Assembly: GCA_013396755.1 (NCBI GenBank)
Contig: VWZF01002687.1
Span: forward strand, 425,835-489,834
Direction of reading: 5' to 3'
Source: Sclerurus mexicanus
Lineage: Eukaryota; Chordata; Aves; Passeriformes; Furnariidae
Length of the DNA: 64,000 nt
In this document: in pieces, positions 55,886 through 64,000 of the stretch
Layout: each line of letters starts with the position of its first letter
How positions within the stretch are numbered: the first letter of the stretch is position 1
Position numbers and translations under genes: made by a program
Notes under the pieces: generated by a model
Told to the model about the DNA's origin: nothing
Databases searched by the model: none
Seen by the model: only the letters and a program-made list of their open reading frames with translations

Positions 55886-58800
55886 GCACTTCCTCAAGGA
55901 AATAAATGGGACTCGGGTCATTTACTGCATTAGGTTTCACTCGGTATTGGAGAGAAAGTGAGAAGTCCTGGTAAAAATTCCCAGTTAAGCCACTTGCAAT
56001 GCTATGTTTCCATTCCTGTCTGTAGTATGTATGATCCCACTCCATTTTTGGTGTTCGGATGGTCTCTGAACACCTGCCCTGGAATCCATTCCAAGCGTTG
56101 CACTCAGCTGCAGCAGATGCTGTAAGGATAGCATTTCTGCACGCTCACAGCTGTGATTCAGCAAAGCATTCAAGCTTATTCACCAAAACACTTGGGCATG
56201 TATCAGTTTTTAAGGATGCATGTAGCCCCTCTTATCTCTGTGTAGCTTTTTCTAGGTCATAAATGCCACTTTGAGACTTACCTGTCTTTGAGAATCAAAG
56301 CTGTTGGAGGACATGCATACCACTTAGAAGAAGAGTATGTTCCTGAATCTGAGCTAGATGCAACTTCACAGCTGTGTCGTGCTTGCAGTCCAAAAGAGTA
56401 AGCAGAAGCCAACTAACACAATGTTTTTTTCTTAAAGACAAAAAACTACGAATGGCTGATTAGTGGGAGACATGAGGGTCTTTGGCTACTCAAAACTGAA
56501 TTTACACTGAATAAACAAACCCCTTCCTCTGACAACAGCTAGCATCAGTGGCAAAGGATGCTTCAGTTCCAAGGGCAGACAAAAGCAGAGCTCCTCAGAG
56601 CAGCATGCCTTGCTATACAGGTTTTGCTGTCAGACATCTTGCAAAAAACCTACAAACATTTAGCCTCTCTTTAACATTGCATGTTGTGGTTTTAAAGAGC
56701 AAAAATGGGCTTAAACTTTGAGTCACAAACACTTAAACCTCAATTTACCATTTCCACAGCAACCTCAACACAGCCCTTTGTAGGCATGTATCTTCATCCT
56801 CAAGTTAGAACTTCCTGCTTCCTTAAAGTTTCCAATGAGATACAGCAGATGACATTAAATTTTAGATTGGCAAATTATGTGAAGCGTTGCTGACTAATGG
56901 TTGCATCGGGAACCATAATGCTGACCGCTGGCTATCTTGCATTCAAAATCCACCACTCTAACAATCCATTAACAGTGTGTTGTTTTCTCATGGAGTCTAC
57001 TAGATGATTTTAAAACATTAAAATAATAAACCTAGGAAAAGCTATGACAGCATAATAAAATACCAATGCCTACCAAACACTACCTGCATGCAAAGACTAG
57101 AAAGGCATATGATAGAAAAACACATTTTAAACTTTGAATGTTGTCAGCCAACCATTGAACGCAATACATAGAAACAGCTGCATTTTATAGTGTAATTCAA
57201 ACAATCTATAGCAAAGAAGGAAGACAATCTAGATCAAACTGCCAATCTATACCTTTTCCCATCTGATTTCAACATCTTGGTCATTCAAATTTCCCAAGCA
57301 ACTCAGCAAGGCACTTGGTCTGTCCACATCCATGGTACTTTTCTAACCCAACCCACAAAGAGAAATCAGCGATTGTGATATATGAGTGATAGCTGCCATA
57401 GAAATGTCTCCTACAAACGAGCACTGAACATGCAACACCACCATGTGCATTCCATTAGCTCCTCTGCATATGGGGAGCTCCAAGCTTTGGCACACTGCTA
57501 AGAAGGTAGTTTTTCTGTCCAAGGTACAAATGTCCAACCTCTTGAGAAGAATTACTTACTATAATTCATCTGCTGTAGTGTTTCAAACTGGGTATGTTTA
57601 GGCACCCTATTTTAGAAAAATCTCTCCTCAAAGATTAGAAGATGGACAGTTAAGCATGATAGCTCAGCTACGTGCTGGCTACTGAGCCACACAAACTGAT
57701 AATGCTCTTCACGTGTACATTAAAAATCTCCATTTGAATGTTATTAACAGCTTTCTTGAATACTTTTAACTTTAGTGATACACAATTTGTTTCCTATCAC
57801 CCTAGCTCAAGAAGCCTGTTCAGAACATGCATGAGTTCCTGCCTCACTAAGGATTATTTTAAGCCTATTCCAGTAATGTGCATTTGAACTACACAGACCA
57901 CGCTACAATGCCTTTTCCTCATCTGAATAGCTAGTTTGATCAGACTTTCACCACCTAAAGCTTCAAGGAACCAAGAACAAATTTGTGAAATGCCACTCCA
58001 AAAGAGTTCTTACCTGAAACCAGTTACAGCACAAAGAAAAGCATTGGGTTTTGTTAGTTCCTCCCTCACCAAGCCTGGTCCTATGTTGCTGCTACTTAAA
58101 GTGCAAGAAACTTTCTATTTTATTTTGCTTACCTTCACACCTTAAAAAACACCAAACAGTTTGACAAACTCTTGCAATTGCAGCAGCAAGAAAAGTTCCA
58201 CAAACAACTGACTGGATCCCATAAACTGCTTACTGTCAGGTATTCTAGCACCAGAGAAAAAAATACAGAACAGCAGTAAGTGAATAGTCAGCTCACATGC
58301 GTGGAAATTGCAACCTCCAAGCTTTTCTGGGAGCAACACTGTTTTCTGTAACATTTCTACGTAATCACAACAGAAAGCATGCTCTTTGGTGGAGAGATTA
58401 TATGATTACACGCATGCCTGTACATCTTCTGTTACAGCTGAGTCCCTGGTTCTTGACTAGAGCTTCTGAGGTTCAAATGTAAGAAAAGCAAAATAAAACA
58501 CATTCAGAATGAAAGCAGTTGACCTGACACTGCCAGAAAACACACGGAGCATTCTGAATTGCAATCTCTATCTCCAGTGGGAATCACCTGCTTCTCATTT
58601 AACCAACGAGTTTACTCGCCTTTAAGGCAGGTAAAAGAGTCCTCCTGCTCCCTTAGACATGTTGAGTAGAGACTGCTTAAAGCAGATTTGACTTAAAAGT
58701 ACTTCAGCTGGACCAGTGAAAACAAGACCCAAATGCAAAGTTACCTAATTGAGCCCGTACTGCACAACTACAGCCAGTTGTGTAACAAACCTCAGGACAA

Positions 58801-59139
58801 TTTTGCAGCTCTTAATCAGGCAAAACTCCCCGCTGATTTCCACGAGGGAGCTCTCATCAATCAAAAGCTGCAAGAACTGAATCCGGTTTTCTCTCTTTTA
58901 ATAAAAAGGTTTATTTTGAGCTATGAGAACGTCAGATTATATGAACTCGGCAAACCCATAACGCTCACTTTAATGACATAAAAAATTCGTCCTGTGTTTA
59001 ATCTACCAACCACAGAAAATAAACCCATCAGCTGCCTGTATTTAGTAGTGTACGGGAAAAAAAGAAACACATAACCCGACAAAAAATAATGTCACAAATA
59101 ACGGACCTGTTCTCCTGACAGCTAAAAGATGGAACGGGC
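55886..59139. other. no supported gene; one consensus minus-strand donor
   Basis: The sequence between the two CpG islands is AT-rich. A perfect minus-strand U1 consensus, ACAG|GTAAGT, occurs at 56283-56275. A pyrimidine-rich CTAAG acceptor-like string on the same strand lies about 41 nt upstream. This could be a small non-coding exon of CPNE4, but chance is quite possible. No other feature is recognisable. Confidence 0.4.
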
Positions 59140-59342
59140 AGGGAAAGGTCCACGGCGCTTTCACTAAGCTCCATCCCCTTTGGGCGAGCGGGGAAGACCA
59201 GCGTCCCCGCCCGGGTGCCCCCCTGGAGTTGTGCCGCTCCCCGCGGCAGCCGGGAAGGGAATCCACCTGCGGTGTGTCCACGAGTGACCGGCGGGGTCCT
59301 GCGACCGCGACGAAAGCGCTGCGGGAAGAGCCCTGGCGGAGC

Positions 59343-59390
59343 GATGGATGGATGGACGGACGGATGGATGGATGGATGGACGGACGGACG
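59343..59390 (+). repeat. (GGAT/GGAC)n tetranucleotide microsatellite
   Basis: About 12 tetranucleotide units alternate in blocks of GGAT and GGAC. The block pattern ATs-ACs-ATs-ACs suggests a higher-order duplication. It is likely to be polymorphic in length. Confidence 0.9.
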
Positions 59391-59445
59391 CGAGGCTCCC
59401 GCTCCACGTGCGTCCCGCTCCGCGCCCAGCACCACCGGCCGGGGC

Positions 59446-59524
59446 GGCTCAGCCCCGGGCGGGCTCAGCCCCGGGCGGGCTCAGCCCCGGGCGGGCTCAG
59501 CCCCGGGCGGGCTCAGCCCCGGGT
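59446..59524 (+). repeat. 16-bp minisatellite, unit GGCTCAGCCCCGGGCG, about 5 copies
   Basis: Copies start at 59446, 59462, 59478, 59494 and 59510 and are essentially identical. The last is interrupted by the assembly gap, so the array may be longer than shown. The unit contains the palindrome CCCGGG and C/G runs that can form hairpins or quadruplex-like structures, which is a common reason for sequencing failure. Because 16 is not a multiple of 3, every reading frame cycles through the same 16-residue repeat, which produces false protein-like ORFs. Confidence 0.92.
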
Positions 59525-59533
59525 NNNNNNNNN
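59525..59533. other. assembly gap (9 N)
   Basis: Nine unresolved bases sit directly at the end of the 16-bp minisatellite. The gap size is probably nominal and the real missing sequence could be larger, most likely more repeat. Confidence 0.95.
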
Positions 59534-59587
59534 GCCCCGGCCGTGCCCGAGCCCGCGGCAGCGCCCCCTGCGGGGGGCGGCGAGCAC

Positions 59588-59694
59588 CGGGATGCTCCCG
59601 GGATGCTCCCGGGGACGCTCCGGGGGATGCTCCCGGGGATGCTCCGGGGGATGCTCCCGGGGATGCTCCCGGGGATGCTCCCGGGGACGCTCCC
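59588..59694 (+). repeat. 12-bp minisatellite, unit GGGGATGCTCCC, about 9 copies
   Basis: The units alternate ATG/ACG and CCC/CCG variants, and the first two are 11 bp. The unit has GGG and CCC at its ends and is nearly self-complementary, so strong secondary structure is expected on both strands. A 12-bp unit keeps the frames open, giving a GDAP repeat on plus and an SPGA repeat on minus. I regard both as artefacts. Confidence 0.92.
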
Positions 59695-59780
59695 GTGCGC
59701 ATCCCTGCCCTCCCGGCTCGGAGCACCGAGCTCGTCTCTGGCGCCCTTTCAGCGCACCCAGGGAAGAGATGCGGTTTGCT

Positions 59781-62700
59781 TGCACTAGTGAGGGGACACC
59801 AGTATAGGGTTAACTAAGTCCAACCAGTATTTCCAGTGAAACGACTGCTTCAAGTTAAATTCGGGCTATAACACTCACATGCGGGCAGAAGTGCAAATGC
59901 ATCAGTGTCCACAAGCCGGGGAGGCAGCAGTGCCAGCTTGCAAGAGTGAAACAGGCTTGGGTGGTTGCTGAGAGGCCACTGGTCCTCCTGGCATCAGGGT
60001 TCTCGCTGACTCTGCAGTGCCTCGCTAGATGTCCTAACAGGGAGAAGGGATAGGATGGCCCCAAGTAAGCAAAAAGAGAGTTCCTACAGTCAAAACACAG
60101 CACAAGGACTTGCGATATCAGGATTCACTGTTTGACTTTGCCCACCCGTGGCAGCCACTCTGTTCTTAATCTACCGAGCAACTGTGGCAATGCCGAAGTG
60201 TGTTCCCGTGAAAAGTCTGGCTGGCTTCCCAGAAGCCCTCAGATTACACAGGGAATTGGATTTACACTTGTCAGTTAAACAAGTGCCCAAATATTTGTGG
60301 AGTACAGCATCTTTGTGCCATAGCTCCCCATCTATATAATCTAATTTCCCCTCCCTACCTCATAAGAATCTGATGAAGATAAAAATTCATAGACCTCTCT
60401 GAGACACACCAACTTGACAATGAGAGAGCTCCTGGAGCATATCCACTGAGATATAGACACTGCAGTTTCACCCCATCATCACCTAAACAGGCATAAAGAT
60501 ATAAACACAAAACATTTTGAAAAGAAGGTATCTCCAGTGATGCAAATTCTTCAGCAAAGGGAAGGAGTGCAAGACAGAAACAAGTCAGTCTTATGCTATG
60601 AATCTCATGTCAGGTGTTTTTTGAGCTGGCAAATCCTGGACTGCTGCTCCTGAGCACTGTGAGATGTCAGAGAAGAGACAGGCAAACACATTTGCTAGCC
60701 CAAACCAGGAACATTCATCACAAACCTTCCAAATTAAAAATTATAAGAGTCATCTCTTGAGGTGTAGCTGAATCCTTCTATCAGAACCCTCTATTCTCTA
60801 ATTAGTTTTCAACATGATACTGCTCCAAATGTTAGAATTATACACTGCAAACCTGATTTTTTTTTCATGGTGCTGATAAAGTGCAACAAAATGCAGCATT
60901 TTAAGGAACATGTTATGCAAAAAATCCTGCTGATCAGTAATTTGTTCACAGCATTAAAATCAAAGATTATTCATTCCATTTATGTATTCACAAAAATAAA
61001 CTTAAATTACTTTTATAGTACAGTGAGAATTACTAAAAACTCATCTAAATATAATACACAGTAGGATTTCCCTTGTCTTTTCTGCTCTACCTCTTCTCTG
61101 TTACTATTTTTATAAAGCTGTGTGGTTTTTTTTTCCTATATACTCAGTACTTAATAGCATAACCACAAAACTAATCAAGTTGTCCAGGAAGCCAATATTT
61201 CCCTTAGTTTTAGTTGGATCTCACTAGTCTTTTAGCTTAATAACAGCAGAACCATATTGCACAGAAGTGCATGGGTGAAGCCTCCAGGGAAAAATCTGCG
61301 TATTAATACAAAGCCAGGTTGTGCTGGGCAAGGCTGCTTGACTCCCAGACTCTGCATGCTGTGTCATGGCTGGGAGCTGTGACAGCACACTGGAGCTGCT
61401 TCCTGCTAGCAGGATGCAGCCTCCTGCACACCAGGATGCTGGATGTTTAGCTCAGCTCTCTAGAAAACAGCAAGAAACACAGGATGCCCTGCAGGATTAA
61501 GGGAGACCTCATGCATCTGTGGCTCTGGCAAGACTTCTGCAGAATGTATTTGTGGTCTCACTGTAGGCTGGAGCTTACCACGAGGATAACCTACAGTAGG
61601 GGGCTATGGGAAGGAGTAGGATCTAACCTCCATCTGTGTTTAGATGAGTCCAGATGAACATGAAGTGTGAGCTTTCTGTTCTCTATCTTACACTCCAGCA
61701 CTTAAATAATACTTCTCATTCTGAGCACGGAACCAATAAGGGCCTTGAATCTAACCCTGTAGTTATGTGCCCACACAGCTACATGCCTTGATGTTCCTCT
61801 GCTTGCTAATATTACCTGCTAGCATTGCTAAAGCACCCATAATAGAGCAGAGAGCTGCTGTAAGTACCTGTGTCCTCCTGCGGGTGGCATCAGAATATCT
61901 TCAGTGGACCGAGGTGTGCCTAGGCAAGAGATAAGAGAGGGATGATACTGCTGCTTGCCAACAGCCAGTCTCATTACAGTGCAAGGCTGCTAAGCAGCTC
62001 ACACAAACCAGCAGATCTTTAAATTGAACAAATGGTTTAAAGTAGTAAGAATTAACTTGTGTGTTAACTAAGTGTAAGTATGAGCCAGTATATCAAAGGC
62101 TACAGATTTAAGGTGTCCACATATTTGTAACTAGAGCAGGGCTGTTCTGTGTTTTTGAACTATTGTGTTACAACTGCCATGCTTGGTTTTGTGCCTGTGT
62201 AGATTAGGAAAGACCTTATCACACTGAGACAAGTTAGTGCATAATCCCAAGCTAACTCTGAAAACACTCAAGTTCTACTCAAGTTCTAATGTCCAAAGCT
62301 ATATGGGTATAACTACTGAGCAAATGAATGCCTTACCTGCAGAGTATCTTGAGCTCATTTTACAGAATTTTCCTGCTTTTTACAGAATTTGTTCATGCCT
62401 TGTACTGTTCAGTTGTCCATATGACTAAATTGTACTGCCTGAGACTGTAACAATCATAAAACTTAGTCAGCTTATACCCAGCAACCACTAACACTTGTAA
62501 ATGGAGGAAAGCATGACCTTCAAAAACACATCAGGAAAAATGTTTCTTTAGTTTTTTTTTCTTTCCCCCCTCCCTCTTATTTAAAAACATTTTAAATTAC
62601 ATAAATTGGTGTTTGCTGCCCTTGCAAGCTTTGATCTACTCACCTGACATTTATATCTGACTTTTCTACCAGACTTGTACTAGATTTTGCTTAGGAACTT

Positions 62701-64000
62701 CATTGACACTGTTGCTTGCAAAAGGCCTGTGTTAATTGCCTTAGGGATCAAATACTTGTTCTCTACAGTGAGCTGAGACCCTTTTGTTTTAAATCTTAGG
62801 TGTATGAAAGCTGAGGTTCAAACCATCTGCCTTCTGAAAAAGTGGGTTCTTTCAGGTTGTTTCCAGGAAAAGAAATCATGTATACTGCCCTAAAACTCAT
62901 CTCTGATCTATGCTGATAGAGTATTAATTCAAGTTTACCATTTTCTTCTGTGAATTTTTTTCTTAACAAAGTTATTATCAAAAAATAAACAACCAAAAAA
63001 ACCCCAAAAAAACAAAACCAAAACCAGCAGGATTTGTTTTCCTGAGATTTAGAGTTATGAATCTGTGTATACAATAGTCATCATGAGTGGGTGGCACAGA
63101 GACTGTTTTTTTCCTGTCAGCAGTGATGTTATTCTTAGTTTTGTATGTGGTCCTTGCGTGTGTCATAGATAGGCACAATAGATACACATTGGCAGCTCTG
63201 ATCACGTTCAGGGATGAGCTGATCTCCCAGTCCAGGAAATTATCCTAAAACTCTCATCACATTGGCAGCCGAATTTTAACCAACAGTTCCCAAGAGCCTC
63301 TGCCAGCACATTGTTGCCTTTAGAGGACTCAAAGCTACTAGACACATTAGAGAAAATGAGAATGACACAGGAATGTGAGATTGCACAAAGCCAGCCCTGC
63401 TTAGTGATATCAAGTCAATCAACAGAGAAGACATTAAAAATAATCTTGCCTCTGAATAAAAACCTTTGTCACTGCCCAAAACTTAACAGAGGAAAATTCA
63501 ATCCTCTCTCATCCTCCCCCAAAAAGTCACAGGGGCTTTCTTGTGGCTACCATGACAGTGGCCACCAGTGATGCCAGAGCGCCTCTCCCATCTTGTATCA
63601 ATGCAACACAACTGTCAGAGGACTGCAATGCGGACCTTATCGGAAGTCTGCTTCCACCTGTGCAGCGTAGGCTTTTGGTTCCACTGATAGCAGTACCTGT
63701 CTGTGTGGTTCTGGCCCGAAGGCTTCACTCAGTGTTTGAAGAACCATATAGTTCAGCAGAGATCAGAGTAAGCAGGCAAACACACACCTGGCACAATTGG
63801 CAGAACCTATGGCCATGTTCAGACTTAGTACTGCCTAAACCAAAGGATTCCATTACAGAAAGGGACCTGTAGCTTCTCTATAGGCTCTGCAACTGTCTTC
63901 AAAACACTCTCAGCTACAACTACTGTATATCACAATAAATGTTTCACAGTGATAAGGACTTGCCTTACTGCTAGTCCCATAGTGCCACATTCCCCATTTT
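59781..64000. other. gene-free right end of the window
   Basis: Past the CpG island the sequence returns to AT-rich composition. An A-rich tract with CCCC interruptions lies at about 62980-63026. A 109-codon plus-strand frame at 63543-63872 has slightly higher GC but no similarity or splice context I recognise. If CPNE4 transcription starts in the island, this is 5' flank; if it starts further right, it is still intron. Confidence 0.45.
62980..63026 (+). repeat. A-rich low-complexity tract
   Basis: Runs of 5-7 A are separated by single C, CC and CCCC steps over about 47 bases. It is low complexity, possibly a retroposon tail remnant. Confidence 0.7.

Larger units (their letters stand above)
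59140..59780. promoter_or_regulatory. CpG island with tandem repeats, candidate promoter
   Basis: This is the most GC- and CpG-rich part of the window, beginning near 'cacggcgctttc' and ending near 'gcgccctttcagcgc'. It lies about 36 kb upstream of the CPNE4 coding exon in that gene's orientation, as expected for a distal first exon and promoter. It could also serve another transcript leading right. Non-repetitive CpG-rich sequence at about 59150-59340 flanks the repeats. No splice donor is strong enough to define an exon; 'ccgcag|gtggat' on the minus strand at about 59268 is only a weak candidate. The island contains an assembly gap, so its true length is unknown. Confidence 0.65.

Noticed and set aside
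59215..59817. Overlapping 146-200-codon Gly/Ala/Pro/Asp-rich frames
   Set aside because: They are generated by the GGAT/GGAC, 16-bp and 12-bp tandem arrays and cross an N gap. Several frames on both strands are open at once.
63543..63872. 109-codon frame with a hydrophobic middle segment (LLVPLIAVPVCVVL)
   Set aside because: I recognise no family. A single hydrophobic stretch in a frame this short is expected by chance in a 64-kb window, and I see no exon boundaries.

Overview
The window looks like nuclear DNA from a bird. Two things show this. Degraded CR1 LINE 3' ends occur in both orientations, several ending in the typical 'attctgtga' style tail. There is also one long terminal repeat of a kind I know from neoavian, especially passerine, genomes. 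Gene density is very low, the base composition is AT-rich, and there are two short CpG-rich islands. There are no operons, Shine-Dalgarno sites or dense long ORFs, so most short ORFs are chance or lie inside repeats.

The only protein-coding sequence I can support is one exon on the minus strand at 23333-23512. It encodes the first 60 residues of copine-4 (CPNE4), a C2-domain protein that binds calcium and phospholipid. A polypyrimidine tract and AG precede the exon, and a consensus GTGAGT donor follows it. The rest of the coding sequence should lie beyond the left edge of the window, because I did not find the next C2A exon in 1-23332. Sequence to the right of 23520 is 5' of the first coding exon, so it is probably 5' intron, non-coding first exons and promoter sequence of the same gene.

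Layout. 1-23332 is probably the first coding intron, with an old CR1/L3-like LINE (about 4845-5705), a CR1 tail (6591-6733), a small CR1 scrap (about 14050), an AT/GT microsatellite (16421-16474) and a CR1 reverse-transcriptase piece (21058-21231). Next comes the CPNE4 exon. 23521-55240 is long AT-rich non-coding DNA with CR1 pieces near 26.9, 30.6, 35.3, 43.0, 51.8 and 52.6 kb, and a solo ERV LTR at about 39418-39965. 55261-55406 is a possible hAT-type miniature element. At 55600-55885 and 59140-59780 there are two CpG-rich islands, the best promoter candidates here. The second island holds a tetranucleotide array, a 16-bp minisatellite, a 9-base N gap and a 12-bp minisatellite. 59781-64000 shows no gene.

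I did not find a convincing new biological system. The points most worth checking are the two CpG islands as CPNE4 5' ends, the tandem-repeat structure around the assembly gap, and a few splice-like signals. All repeat and family names come from recognition by eye, not from a database search.
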